From: Marinobacter sp. es.042
Lineage (GTDB): Bacteria; Pseudomonadota; Gammaproteobacteria; Pseudomonadales; Oleiphilaceae
Direction: 5' to 3'
Assembly: GCF_900188315.1 (NCBI RefSeq)
Contig: NZ_LT897781.1
Location: 1,798,001 to 1,862,000, forward strand
Length of the DNA stretch: 64,000 nucleotides
The notes beneath the pieces are model-generated. The model was not told the DNA's origin. It did no database searches and saw only the letters and a program-made list of their open reading frames with translations. The stretch's first letter is position 1. Each line of letters starts with the position of its first letter. Shown here piece by piece: positions 1 through 8,663 of this stretch. The position numbers and the translations under genes were made by a program.

Positions 1-46
1 CAGCCACAGCGAGGCCAACGGCTACACCTAGAAGAGAACGTCTCAT
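1..46 (-). CDS. bamA: 5' end of outer-membrane assembly factor BamA (partial)
   Basis: Only the first 15 codons are in the window. They read MRRSLLGVAVGLAVA, a basic N-terminus followed by a hydrophobic stretch typical of a Sec signal peptide. The gene lies 44 bases downstream of rseP on the same strand. In gammaproteobacteria the gene after dxr-rseP is normally bamA, the beta-barrel protein that inserts outer-membrane proteins. The identity therefore rests on position plus the signal-peptide start; the mature protein is outside the window. Confidence 0.6.
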   Translation of the reverse strand, partial: MRRSLLGVAVGLAVA

Positions 47-90
47 TCAAATATTTCGCCTGGTTAATGCGCGTAAGGAGCTCGCAATTC

Positions 91-1440
91 TCACAACCGC
101 ATCAGGTCGTTGTAAAGAGCAAACACCATTAATGTGAGGATCATTGCCATACCAATTCGTAATCCAAACGCCTGAGCCTGCTCGGAAAGCGGCTTTCCAC
201 GGAGGGCTTCGATGGTGTAGTAGACGATATGACCACCATCAAGAACCGGCACAGGTAAAAGATTCAGAATGCCCAGACTCACGCTGAGATAGGCAAGAAA
301 ACGCACGAAGTCTTCGAATCCGGAGCTGACACTGGCTTCAGCCACCCGGGCAATGGTGATGGGCCCGCTGAGATTGGTGGGCGACAGCAGGCCAGTAAAC
401 ATCTTCTGGATGGCCACCAGCGTCAGACGGGTATCTGCCCAGGTTTCGCTGAGGGCAACCGGCACCGCAGCGAACGGGCCGTAGCTGACATCCCGCAAAA
501 CCTCTTCCGGCCAGGAAATAGCTTCCACACCGGCACCGACAAAACCAATCGACTCCCCGCTCTCTTCGGCCCTCGCCTCCGGCGTTACACTGACAGCTTG
601 TTCCGCACCATTACGTTCGATGGTTACCTGCAGCGTCTGCTCCGGGGCATTGCGAATAAATTCAACCAGCTCGAACCAGCTGTTGATAGATTCCCCGTTG
701 ACGGCCACGATGCGGTCACCAGGCTGAAGCCCTGCCGCCTGAGCGCGGCCACCGTCGGAAATCTGCCCCAGTACCGGGGGAACCGCCGGGCGCCATGGTG
801 TGATACCGAACTCGGCCAAAGGATTGGGGGTGTCATCACTCAGGCCCCAACCGGAAAGCTCGCCGCTGATCGTCCCGCGCGCGCCGTCCTCCGAAACCTC
901 CATGGAAATCAGGCCATGCTCCCCGGTCCGCTCCAGAATGCGCATATTCACATCGCGCCAGGAGCTTACCCGGTGGCCATCCACCGCGTGGATTTCCATG
1001 CCTTCCTGCAGACCGACCCGCTCGGCCACGCTCTCATCGGCAATCTGCCCAACAATGGGCGCGACATGGGTAACGCCGACCACGCTCAACAGCCAGTATG
1101 CGAAAATAGCGAAAATGAAGTTGGCCACGGGACCGGCTGCGGCGATGGCAATGCGCTGCCCTGGCGGTTTGGAGGTAAAGGCCTGGTCCCTCAGTTCTTC
1201 TGGCACCGGCCCTTCGCGCTCATCCAGCATTTTCACGTAGCCACCCAATGGAATGGCGGCAACCGCAAACTCGGTTCCATGCCTGTCGTACCATGAAAAC
1301 ATCGGTTTCCCGAAACCCACCGAGAAACGGAGCACTTTCACGCCGCAACGCCGGGCAACCCAGAAATGACCGTATTCGTGCAAGGTCACGAGGATACCCA
1401 GGGTAAGTGCGAGTGCTAGGACGGTTTCAATAATCTGCAT
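91..1440 (-). CDS. rseP: RIP site-2 zinc metalloprotease RseP
   Basis: Inner-membrane intramembrane protease that makes the second cut in the anti-sigma factor RseA, releasing sigma-E during envelope stress. The 449-residue length fits the family. The zinc motif HEYGH is at residues 21-25 inside the first membrane segment, and the third ligand sits in LDGGH at about 400-404. Two PDZ-like regions lie between (about 115-290). The ATG is preceded by AGGAACGCT, a good ribosome binding site. It lies between dxr and bamA as in Pseudomonas and E. coli, so envelope homeostasis and lipid-carrier genes share one minus-strand cluster. Confidence 0.96.
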   Translation of the reverse strand: MQIIETVLALALTLGILVTLHEYGHFWVARRCGVKVLRFSVGFGKPMFSWYDRHGTEFAVAAIPLGGYVKMLDEREGPVPEELRDQAFTSKPPGQRIAIAAAGPVANFIFAIFAYWLLSVVGVTHVAPIVGQIADESVAERVGLQEGMEIHAVDGHRVSSWRDVNMRILERTGEHGLISMEVSEDGARGTISGELSGWGLSDDTPNPLAEFGITPWRPAVPPVLGQISDGGRAQAAGLQPGDRIVAVNGESINSWFELVEFIRNAPEQTLQVTIERNGAEQAVSVTPEARAEESGESIGFVGAGVEAISWPEEVLRDVSYGPFAAVPVALSETWADTRLTLVAIQKMFTGLLSPTNLSGPITIARVAEASVSSGFEDFVRFLAYLSVSLGILNLLPVPVLDGGHIVYYTIEALRGKPLSEQAQAFGLRIGMAMILTLMVFALYNDLMRL

Positions 1441-1489
1441 AGCGTTCCTGATTGAATGGCTTCAGCCGGGCAGCATTCCGCTGCGACTA

Positions 1490-2674
1490 TCAGACAGTTA
1501 ACAGACCTATCTGTTCCCGCGCACGGGCCCGTGCCTCTTTATCCTTTGCAAAGATAATGTCAAAGCTGTCTGCTGGTTCAACAGCAGTCGCGACCAGCGT
1601 TCGCTCTATGATAACGGGGATATCCGAAAAACACAGGCTGCCCTCGAGAAAAGCAGCAACAGCCACCTCATTGGCGGCATTGAGAACCGCCGGCGCAGTG
1701 CCACCCGCCTCAAACGCTTCCGCCGCGAGGCGCAGACACGGAAAACGACCCAGATCCGGACGCTCGAAGTGAAAGCGGCCGATCGCAAACAGGTCGAGGG
1801 GGGCAACGCCGGCATCAATGCGCTCTGGCCAGGCCATGCCGTTGGCAATCGGTGTTCTCATATCGGGACTGCCAAGCTGGGCCAGAACGGAGCCATCGGC
1901 ATATTCAACCATCGAGTGGATAATACTCTCAGGGTGGACATGCACCTCAACTTTCTGGGGTGTGGTGTTGAACAGCCAGCAGGCTTCAATGAGCTCCAGG
2001 CCCTTGTTCATCAGGGTGGCCGAGTCCACGGAAATCTTTTGCCCCATGGACCAATTCGGATGGGCACAGGCCTGGGCGGGCGTTACCGATCGAAGATCCT
2101 CGGCAGAATGTTCCCTGAACGGGCCACCGGAGGCTGTCAGAAGTATACGAGTGATGCCGGCACCGGCAGGGTCCCGGACCTTGTCGGCCGGCATGCACTG
2201 GAAAATCGCGTTGTGCTCGGAGTCGATCGGCAGCAATTCTGCCCCCGCTTCGGCCACGGCATCCATAAACAGTTTGCCAGACATCACAAGCGCTTCTTTG
2301 TTGGCAAGCAATACCCGCTTTCCCGCCCGCACCGCCGACAGTGTTGGCGAAAGACCCGCTGCCCCGACGATAGCCGCCATCACAGTGTCGACATCGGGGG
2401 TGGAGGCCACCTCGCACAACCCTTCCAGCCCGCCAAGCACGCGAGTTTCAGGCAGGTCTACCAGCAATTTTGAGAGCACATTGGCCGCTTCAGGATCAGC
2501 CATGACCGCCACTTTCGGACGAAATTCACGGCAGAGGGCCGCGAGCTCTTCAGCACGGGTACTGGCTGTGAGCGCATAGACCGAGAAGCGGTCAGGGTGG
2601 CGCCGAACAACGTCCAGGGTACTGAGACCGATGGAGCCGGTCGCCCCGAGAACACTGATAGAGCGGGTTACCAT
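1490..2674 (-). CDS. dxr: 1-deoxy-D-xylulose 5-phosphate reductoisomerase
   Basis: Catalyses the NADPH-dependent conversion of DXP to MEP, the committed step of the methylerythritol phosphate isoprenoid pathway. The NADPH loop GATGSIG is at residues 10-16, and [12 protein letters not shown] carries the metal-binding Asp and Glu. A longer frame opens at 2701, but it would overlap cdsA by 25 bases. The ATG at 2674 has GGTGA just upstream, starts directly before the conserved [11 protein letters not shown], and leaves a 2-base gap to cdsA, so I chose it (394 aa). Its product feeds undecaprenyl phosphate synthesis by the neighbouring uppS. Confidence 0.96.
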   Translation of the reverse strand: MVTRSISVLGATGSIGLSTLDVVRRHPDRFSVYALTASTRAEELAALCREFRPKVAVMADPEAANVLSKLLVDLPETRVLGGLEGLCEVASTPDVDTVMAAIVGAAGLSPTLSAVRAGKRVLLANKEALVMSGKLFMDAVAEAGAELLPIDSEHNAIFQCMPADKVRDPAGAGITRILLTASGGPFREHSAEDLRSVTPAQACAHPNWSMGQKISVDSATLMNKGLELIEACWLFNTTPQKVEVHVHPESIIHSMVEYADGSVLAQLGSPDMRTPIANGMAWPERIDAGVAPLDLFAIGRFHFERPDLGRFPCLRLAAEAFEAGGTAPAVLNAANEVAVAAFLEGSLCFSDIPVIIERTLVATAVEPADSFDIIFAKDKEARARAREQIGLLTV

Positions 2675-2676
2675 AG

Positions 2677-3516
2677 TCACCAGTGCCCGCTTGTCAGCCA
2701 ACCAAGTTGGGTAATAATTAACGCAAATACCGGAATGGCCGCCGTCAGGCTATCGATCCGGTCCATGATGCCACCGTGACCGGGTAACAGCTGACTACTG
2801 TCCTTGATGCCACGGTGCCTCTTGAGCATGCTTTCCAGCAGATCGCCCAACACTGAAACAAGACCCGTGGCAAGGCTGGCAACAATTAGCAGCGAGGTCT
2901 GAACCGTCCCTGCCGAAGCCAGCCAGCTGACAATCAGCGCAAAAACTCCGACGGCCATCAGGCCGCCCCAAACGCCCGCCCATGATTTGCCAGGACTGAC
3001 ACGGGGCGCCAACTTTGCCTTGCCAAACGCCCGACCGGCGAAGTAAGCACCGATATCGGCAACCCACACCACACAGAATACGTAGAGAATGAGCAGCAGG
3101 TTGTTGGTACTGTCACCAAACTGGAAACCGCCGGTTCGCAGGTGATTAAGGCCCACCCACGCCGGCACCAGAACGAACAGCCCCATCACCGCTCTTGCGG
3201 GTAGACTGCCCCATTTTTCGGAGCCGGCGGGGTAACTGCGAACCAGAAGGAAGCACACGCCCCACCAGAGCAGCGCTAACCAGAGGACCGCCACAAACGG
3301 AACGTTCAGCAGGCCGTAGAGAATGATAGCGGTGGCCAGTGCGTAGCCAACCCGGCCAGCAGGACTCTCAATACCGGACATATTCGCCCACTCCCAGGCG
3401 CCCAGGGTAATGATGGCGCCGGTAAAGAGCGCAAAACCCAGGGGCGGGAGGAAAAAGATCCCGCCAATGGCGATAGGAGCAAGGATCAGTGCGGTGATAA
3501 TTCGGGTTTTTAACAC
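2677..3516 (-). CDS. cdsA: Phosphatidate cytidylyltransferase (CDP-diglyceride synthase)
   Basis: Integral membrane enzyme making CDP-diacylglycerol from phosphatidic acid and CTP, the precursor of all major phospholipids. The protein has 279 residues with about eight hydrophobic segments. The C-terminal family signature is present: [13 protein letters not shown] followed by [14 protein letters not shown], including the metal-binding Asp residues. The start codon appears to be GTG and no strong ribosome binding site precedes it; with only 21 bases from uppS, translational coupling is likely. Confidence 0.95.
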   Translation of the reverse strand: MLKTRIITALILAPIAIGGIFFLPPLGFALFTGAIITLGAWEWANMSGIESPAGRVGYALATAIILYGLLNVPFVAVLWLALLWWGVCFLLVRSYPAGSEKWGSLPARAVMGLFVLVPAWVGLNHLRTGGFQFGDSTNNLLLILYVFCVVWVADIGAYFAGRAFGKAKLAPRVSPGKSWAGVWGGLMAVGVFALIVSWLASAGTVQTSLLIVASLATGLVSVLGDLLESMLKRHRGIKDSSQLLPGHGGIMDRIDSLTAAIPVFALIITQLGWLTSGHW

Positions 3517-3537
3517 GGTTAACGTCGCTATCGTTCG

Positions 3538-4308
3538 TTATTGTTGTACAGCCTTGGCCGCTATCTGATCATCCGTCTGGCCAAAGCGACGCTGTCGGCC
3601 GGCGTAGGCATGCAGGGCCTTGAGCATCTCTTCCTGTTGGAAGTCAGGCCAATACACCGGTGAAAAGTAAAGCTCTGTGTAAGCCAGATGCCAAAGCATG
3701 AAGTTGCTGATTCTTTGCTCACCGGCGGTACGAATCATCAGGTCCGGCATTGGCAGGTCACCGATGCTGAGGTGCTGCTGAATAAGGTCATCTGTGATGT
3801 CAGAGGGTGCCAACTGCCCGGAGCGGACCTGCTCGGCCACCTTGCGTGTGGCCTGCGTGATATCCCAGTGACCACCATAGTTGGCGGCAATTACTAGGGT
3901 CATCCGGGAGTTGTTGCGGGTCAGCTCTTCAGCCGACTCCATGTGTTCACGCAGTGAAGCGCTGAACGCTGAACGATCACCGATAATGCGCAGGCGGATA
4001 TCGTTCCGGTGAAGCTTGCGAACCTCGCGCTCAAGGGCGAACAGGAACAGTTTCATGAGCGCGGATACTTCGTCCTTGGGTCGCCGCCAGTTCTCGCTGG
4101 AAAAGGCAAACAGCGTGAGCACTTCCACGCCTTCACGGGCACAGGTTTCCACCACTGCCCTGACCGCATCGACACCGGCCTTGTGCCCAGCCACTCCCTT
4201 GAGACGACGGGCCTTGGCCCATCGATTGTTCCCGTCCATGATGATGGCCACATGCCGGGGCCGACTGTCTGCCGACACCGGAATCTCTGCGGATACAGTT
4301 CCCGTCAT
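3538..4308 (-). CDS. uppS: Undecaprenyl pyrophosphate synthase
   Basis: cis-Prenyltransferase that extends farnesyl diphosphate with isopentenyl units to the C55 carrier used for peptidoglycan and other cell-wall polymers. HVAIIMDGNNRWA carries the catalytic, Mg-binding Asp at residue 25. The C-terminal signature DLMIRTAGEQRISNF has the pyrophosphate-binding Arg residues, followed by TELYFSPVYWPDF. At 256 residues it is slightly longer than E. coli IspU because of an N-terminal tail. The ATG has AGGGGATTTC upstream. It sits between frr and cdsA. Confidence 0.96.
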   Translation of the reverse strand: MTGTVSAEIPVSADSRPRHVAIIMDGNNRWAKARRLKGVAGHKAGVDAVRAVVETCAREGVEVLTLFAFSSENWRRPKDEVSALMKLFLFALEREVRKLHRNDIRLRIIGDRSAFSASLREHMESAEELTRNNSRMTLVIAANYGGHWDITQATRKVAEQVRSGQLAPSDITDDLIQQHLSIGDLPMPDLMIRTAGEQRISNFMLWHLAYTELYFSPVYWPDFQQEEMLKALHAYAGRQRRFGQTDDQIAAKAVQQ

Positions 4309-4379
4309 GAAATCCCCTGTGCGGCCGGAGCGCCTCGGTGCTTCGGCCTTTCAATTCGCTTGCAAGTAGGTCCGGACGG

Positions 4380-4937
4380 TTAAACCGCCATCAGGTCCTC
4401 TTCTTTGGCCTTGAGCATCTTCTCGACTTCTGCAATATAGCGATCGGTCAGCTTCTGGATATCGTCCTCGCCCTTGCGCTCGTCGTCTTCGGTGATTTCC
4501 TTTTCCTTCAGCAGATCCTTGATCATGCTGTTCGCGTCGCGACGCGCATTACGGATGGAAACACGACCGTGCTCGGCGTCTGCTTTTGCCTGCTTGACCA
4601 TTTCCTTACGGGTTTCTTCTGTCAGCATGGGCATCGGGATACGGATGATATCGCCGCTGGTCGCCGGATTCAGGCCAAGATCTGACGCCATGATAGCCTT
4701 CTCGATGGTCGGCATCAGGTTTTTCTCCCAGGGAGAGACCGTCAGCGTGCGGTTATCCTCGACGTTGACGCTAGCCACCTGCTTCAGCGGCGTCTCCTGG
4801 CCGTAGTAGTTCACCATGACACTATCCAGGATAGAGGGGTGGGCACGGCCGGTGCGGATCTTGTTGAACGCGGAGTTAAGGGACTCCAGGCTCTTTTTCA
4901 TTTTCTTTTCGGCTTCTGCTTTGATGTCGTTGATCAC
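4380..4937 (-). CDS. frr: Ribosome recycling factor
   Basis: Cytosolic factor that, with EF-G, splits post-termination ribosomes. The 185-residue length is standard. Family residues include [13 protein letters not shown] near residue 27, [16 protein letters not shown], and [14 protein letters not shown]. The start codon is GTG with GAGG eight to nine bases upstream. It follows pyrH with a 74-base gap and precedes uppS, the usual gammaproteobacterial order. Confidence 0.97.
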   Translation of the reverse strand: MINDIKAEAEKKMKKSLESLNSAFNKIRTGRAHPSILDSVMVNYYGQETPLKQVASVNVEDNRTLTVSPWEKNLMPTIEKAIMASDLGLNPATSGDIIRIPMPMLTEETRKEMVKQAKADAEHGRVSIRNARRDANSMIKDLLKEKEITEDDERKGEDDIQKLTDRYIAEVEKMLKAKEEDLMAV

Positions 4938-5011
4938 TTCAGCATCCTCAATTCGTTCGTCATGTCATTCTGTAATCTGGCGCCACGATCCTGTGGTGCC
5001 GGGACAGCGAT

Positions 5012-5740
5012 TCATTCGATCAGTGTACCTTCTTTCTCGCCAGTTACGATGCGAGTAAGGGCGCCGGCACGGTTCATATCGAACACCCGCAGCGGCATGC
5101 CGTGGTCACGGGCGAGACAGATGGCTGTCAAATCCATCACGCCCAGTTTCTTGTCCAGAACCTCATCATAGGTGAGGTAGTCGTATTTCTCTGCACTGCT
5201 GTCGAGGTGCGGATCCGCTGAGTATACGCCATCCACTTTCGTAGCCTTCAGCACCGCGTCGGCCTCGATTTCAATGCCACGCAGACATGCAGCGGAATCG
5301 GTCGTGAAGAAAGGGTTACCGGTACCGGCGCAGAAGATCACGACATCGCCATCCTTCAGATCCCGTACCGCACGACGGCGGTCGTAGTGCTCCACGATGC
5401 CGCTCATGGGGATCGCGGACATCACACGGGTCCGGATGTTCGAACGTTCCAGGGCATCACGCATGGCCAGACCGTTCATCACGGTGGCCAGCATGCCCAT
5501 ATGATCACCGGTCACCCGATCCATGCCGGCCGCATTCAGGGCTGCGCCACGGAACAGGTTGCCACCACCAATAACCAGACCAACCTGCACGCCGATGCCA
5601 ATCAGCGCACCGATTTCCAGTGCCATGCGGTCAAGAACTTTGGGATCAATACCGAAATCGTGCTCTCCCATCAGGGCTTCGCCACTGAGTTTGAGCAGAA
5701 CACGCTTGTATCTGGGCTGGGTTTTCGATGATGTCGGCAT
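5012..5740 (-). CDS. pyrH: Uridylate kinase
   Basis: Phosphorylates UMP to UDP with ATP and belongs to the amino-acid-kinase fold, unlike eukaryotic UMP kinases. [13 protein letters not shown] near residue 13 is the ATP phosphate-binding start. [12 protein letters not shown] and [11 protein letters not shown] are family hallmarks, and [14 protein letters not shown] lies in the nucleotide site. The ATG at 5740 follows GGGGATCATC. A 185-base spacer with two strong hairpins separates it from tsf, so its expression may be partly uncoupled from rpsB-tsf. Confidence 0.97.
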   Translation of the reverse strand: MPTSSKTQPRYKRVLLKLSGEALMGEHDFGIDPKVLDRMALEIGALIGIGVQVGLVIGGGNLFRGAALNAAGMDRVTGDHMGMLATVMNGLAMRDALERSNIRTRVMSAIPMSGIVEHYDRRRAVRDLKDGDVVIFCAGTGNPFFTTDSAACLRGIEIEADAVLKATKVDGVYSADPHLDSSAEKYDYLTYDEVLDKKLGVMDLTAICLARDHGMPLRVFDMNRAGALTRIVTGEKEGTLIE

Positions 5741-5791
5741 GATGATCCCCTTGTCGTCTGTTGGCTGCTATCCGGCGTGGTACCCGTTGCA

Positions 5792-5842
5792 GGCTTGTAT
5801 CTGACATACTCCTCATAAAAAGGGGTATCTCAGATACAAGCC
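5792..5842. repeat. Imperfect inverted repeat between tsf and pyrH (hairpin 1)
   Basis: Arms of 21 bases (5792-5812 and 5822-5842) pair with two mismatches around a 9-base loop. The outer 13 bases, GGCTTGTATCTGA, are perfectly complementary. No U-run follows on either strand, so it is not a classic intrinsic terminator. In the rpsB-tsf-pyrH transcript it would be a long RNA stem, possibly an RNase III site, a stabiliser or an attenuator. Confidence 0.75.
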
Positions 5843-5844
5843 CG

Positions 5845-5876
5845 CCACGAGAGCCGGGAATTCCCGGCTAACGTGG
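5845..5876. repeat. Perfect 18-bp palindrome with flanking arms (hairpin 2)
   Basis: AGCCGGGAATTCCCGGCT (5852-5869) is a perfect palindrome. It is extended outward by CCACG and CGTGG after 2-base interruptions (5845-5849 and 5872-5876). It lies two bases from hairpin 1, giving tandem stems between tsf and pyrH. There is no U-tract. It may act as a transcript processing or stabilising element, or as a DNA-binding site. Confidence 0.7.
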
Positions 5877-5925
5877 CAGACTCAGGTGATACAGTGGCTC
5901 AAAGCCCGCTGCATCGAACGAAGGA

Positions 5926-6795
5926 TCAGGCCTTGCCTGTGCCGGCTGCAGCAGCAACCTCGGCAGCAAAGTCCACTTCTTCCTTCTCAATGCCTTCACC
6001 CACTTCCAGACGAACGAAGCCAACCAGCTCGCCGCCGTTGGACTTGATCAGCTCGCCCACGGTCTGGTCCGGGTTCTTGACGAAAGGCTGCTCAACAAGG
6101 CTGTTCTCCTTGAGGAACTTCTTGATGCGGCCACCCATCATCTTTTCGACGATCTCGGCAGGCTTGCCTTCCATATCCGGCTGGGCCTTGATCACATCCT
6201 TCTCTCTCTCGAGTTCTTCTGCCGGCATGTCTTCCGGCTTGCCGACACGCGGGTTAACGGCAGCTGCGTGCATGGCGATGTCACGGGCAACTTCAGGATC
6301 ACCGGCAGTCAGGGCGACAACCGAAGCGATCTTGTTGTTGCTGTGAACGTATCCGCCAACAACCGGGCCTTCAACCTTGACGATACGACGAACAGTGATG
6401 TTCTCGCCGATTTTCTGAACCAGCGCTTCACGCTTGGATTCCAGATCGCCTTCCATCAGCTTGGCTACGTCGGTTTCGCCATTTTCAAACGCAACGTTCA
6501 GCACGTCGTTGGCAAAGTTCAGGAAGTTGTCATCGCGAGCAACAAAGTCGGTCTCGGAGTTCACTTCCAGAATAAAGGCAACGGTGTTGTCGTCAGAGAT
6601 CTTGATCAGTGAAGCGCCTTCAGCGGCGGTACGGCCGGCTTTCTTGGCAGCTTTCAGACCGGATGACTTGCGCAGCTCTTCGATCGCAGCGTCAACGCTG
6701 CCTTCGGCTTCAACAAGTGCCTTCTTGCATTCCATCATGCCAAGGCCGGTACGCTCACGCAGCTCTTTGACCATTGCAGCGGTAATTGCAGCCAT
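5926..6795 (-). CDS. tsf: Translation elongation factor Ts
   Basis: Guanine-nucleotide exchange factor that recycles EF-Tu from its GDP to GTP form. The N-terminal UBA-like region [17 protein letters not shown] and the motif [14 protein letters not shown] match the family, and [13 protein letters not shown] is the conserved core segment that contacts EF-Tu. The frame opens at 6810, but the ATG at 6795 has a GAGGA site and matches the usual N-terminus, giving 289 residues. It is downstream of rpsB by 92 bases and cotranscribed with it. Confidence 0.97.
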   Translation of the reverse strand: MAAITAAMVKELRERTGLGMMECKKALVEAEGSVDAAIEELRKSSGLKAAKKAGRTAAEGASLIKISDDNTVAFILEVNSETDFVARDDNFLNFANDVLNVAFENGETDVAKLMEGDLESKREALVQKIGENITVRRIVKVEGPVVGGYVHSNNKIASVVALTAGDPEVARDIAMHAAAVNPRVGKPEDMPAEELEREKDVIKAQPDMEGKPAEIVEKMMGGRIKKFLKENSLVEQPFVKNPDQTVGELIKSNGGELVGFVRLEVGEGIEKEEVDFAAEVAAAAGTGKA

Positions 6796-6887
6796 GTTCA
6801 ATCCTCTCAACTGTTCCGAATTCGGTGGGGCGGCGTGCCTCGGAAAACACCGGGCACACCTTACATCTAAAACGTGAAGGTAAAACG

Positions 6888-7640
6888 TTACTCAGCGGCT
6901 GGAGCAGCGCCTTCAGCGTCTTCGCTGACTTCAACAAACTCGTCAGCACCGGCACCAGCAGACTGGGCTGCTTCCATGCAGGTATCAGCAACGGCTTTCA
7001 CGTAAATCTGGATCGCACGGATAGCGTCATCGTTGCCCGGGATCACGTAATCGACACCGTCGGGATCACTGTTGGTATCCACAACGCCGATGACAGGAAT
7101 GCCAAGCTTGTTGGCTTCCTTGATGGCGATACGCTCGTGGTCAACGTCAATCACGAACATCGCGTCCGGCAGGCCGCCCATGTCCTTGATACCACCAATG
7201 GAGCGCTCCAGGCGGTCCATTTCACGGGTACGATCCAGTGCTTCTTTCTTGGTCAGCTTGTCAAAAGTACCGTCCTGGCTCTGGGTTTCCAGGTCACGGT
7301 AGCGACGGATAGACTGACGGATGGTCTTGTAGTTGGTCAGCATGCCACCGAGCCAGCGGTGGTTAACGAACGGCTGACCGGCACGCTCGGCTTCTTCCTT
7401 GATGATCTTGGCCGCGGCACGCTTGGTACCAACGAACAGGATCTTGTTCTTGTTCTCTGCCAGCTGCTGAACAAACTTCAGCGCGTCGTTCATGGCAGGA
7501 ACGGTCTGCTCAAGGTTGATGATATGAATCTTGTTACGGGCGCCGAAGATGAACTTCGACATTTTCGGGTTCCAGTAGCGGGTCTGGTGACCGAAGTGAG
7601 CACCTGCCTTCAGCAGGTCACGCATATTTACCTGAGCCAT
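6888..7640 (-). CDS. rpsB: 30S ribosomal protein S2
   Basis: Small-subunit ribosomal protein needed for S1 association with the 30S particle. The sequence begins [17 protein letters not shown], then [29 protein letters not shown] and [13 protein letters not shown], all S2 hallmarks. The 250-residue length includes an Ala/Glu-rich C-terminal tail. It is the first gene of the minus-strand cluster, with a leader of over 100 bases facing map. Confidence 0.98.
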   Translation of the reverse strand: MAQVNMRDLLKAGAHFGHQTRYWNPKMSKFIFGARNKIHIINLEQTVPAMNDALKFVQQLAENKNKILFVGTKRAAAKIIKEEAERAGQPFVNHRWLGGMLTNYKTIRQSIRRYRDLETQSQDGTFDKLTKKEALDRTREMDRLERSIGGIKDMGGLPDAMFVIDVDHERIAIKEANKLGIPVIGVVDTNSDPDGVDYVIPGNDDAIRAIQIYVKAVADTCMEAAQSAGAGADEFVEVSEDAEGAAPAAE

Positions 7641-7795
7641 GATAGTTACCTTTTTAGCTTCGGGTTAGTCCTCCACGTATCCGATTACCCCAACCTGGCT
7701 CCTTCAAAAGCAGGAGCAGGCACCCTGGGATAACGTGCCGACACGTGTGTGAATTTGCTGGATTCGTTTCCAGCGGGCGCGTTTATACCATATTC
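7641..7795 (-). promoter_or_regulatory. rpsB leader with stem-loop and candidate extended -10 promoter
   Basis: Upstream of rpsB, the minus strand carries TGGTATAAA, an extended -10 element (hexamer at 7782-7787) without a clear -35. The RNA between it and the ATG is about 130 bases and contains a stem-loop at 7694-7720 (CCTGGCTCCT against AGGAGCAGG with one bulge). Structured rpsB leaders mediate S2 autoregulation in other gammaproteobacteria. That this one does the same is inferred from position. Confidence 0.4.
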
Positions 7796-7892
7796 GGCCC
7801 GACAAACGCCATTATTTTTGACGGCGAGCTTCCTTGTACCCGGGCAGCAGGCCCCTTAAAATGCCGGTTTGGCACAAACAACGGGAAACCCA

Positions 7893-8663
7893 ATGCAGGT
7901 ATCGATCAAGACACCGGAAGAAATTGAAAAGATGCGCGTCGCTGGCCGCCTGGCGGCCGAAGTCCTCGAGATGATCGGCGATCACGTCAAGCCCGGCGTT
8001 TCCACCGAAGAGCTTGACCGGATTTGCCACGACTATATTGTTAATGAGCAAAAATGCATTCCGGCACCGCTCAACTACAAGGGGTTTCCGAAGTCCATCT
8101 GCACGTCGGTCAACCACGTTATCTGCCATGGCATCCCGTCTGAGAAGAAAATCCTCAAAGATGGAGACATCCTTAATATCGATGTCACCGTAATAAAGGA
8201 TGGCTACCACGGCGACACCAGCAAAATGTGGATTGTCGGCAAGCCGAAACCTGGCACCGAGCGGCTGATCCAGATTACACAGGAGTGCCTCTATAAAGGT
8301 ATTGAACTGGTCAAGCCGGGAACCCGTCTGGGCGATATCGGGCATGTTATTCAGCAGCACGCTGAGAAACACCGTTATTCCGTAGTTCGCGATTATTGTG
8401 GCCATGGAATCGGCGCAGTATTCCACGAAGAGCCTCAGGTAATGCATTACGGCAAACCCGGCACCGGTCTGGAGCTGCAGGAAGGTATGACGTTTACCAT
8501 TGAGCCGATGATCAACCAGGGCAAGTACCAGACCAAGCTTCTGCCGGATGGCTGGACCGTCGTTACCAAGGACCACAAACTCTCTGCACAATGGGAGCAC
8601 ACCATCCTTGTGACGGCGGACGGCCATGAGGTCTTGACCAAGCGAAAGGAAGAGTCCTTCTAA
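7893..8663 (+). CDS. map: Methionine aminopeptidase type I
   Basis: Removes the initiator methionine from nascent proteins using two divalent metals. The metal ligands are visible in order: the Asp residues of DILNIDVTVIKDGYHGDTS, the His of GHGIGAVFHEEP, the Glu of TFTIEPMIN and the Glu of AQWEHTILV. The frame opens with a TTG at 7869. The ATG at 7893 starts the usual MQVSIKTPEEIEKMRVAG, so I use it (256 aa), although GGGAA upstream is only a weak site. It is divergent from rpsB and abuts glnD. Confidence 0.96.
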   Translation: MQVSIKTPEEIEKMRVAGRLAAEVLEMIGDHVKPGVSTEELDRICHDYIVNEQKCIPAPLNYKGFPKSICTSVNHVICHGIPSEKKILKDGDILNIDVTVIKDGYHGDTSKMWIVGKPKPGTERLIQITQECLYKGIELVKPGTRLGDIGHVIQQHAEKHRYSVVRDYCGHGIGAVFHEEPQVMHYGKPGTGLELQEGMTFTIEPMINQGKYQTKLLPDGWTVVTKDHKLSAQWEHTILVTADGHEVLTKRKEESF

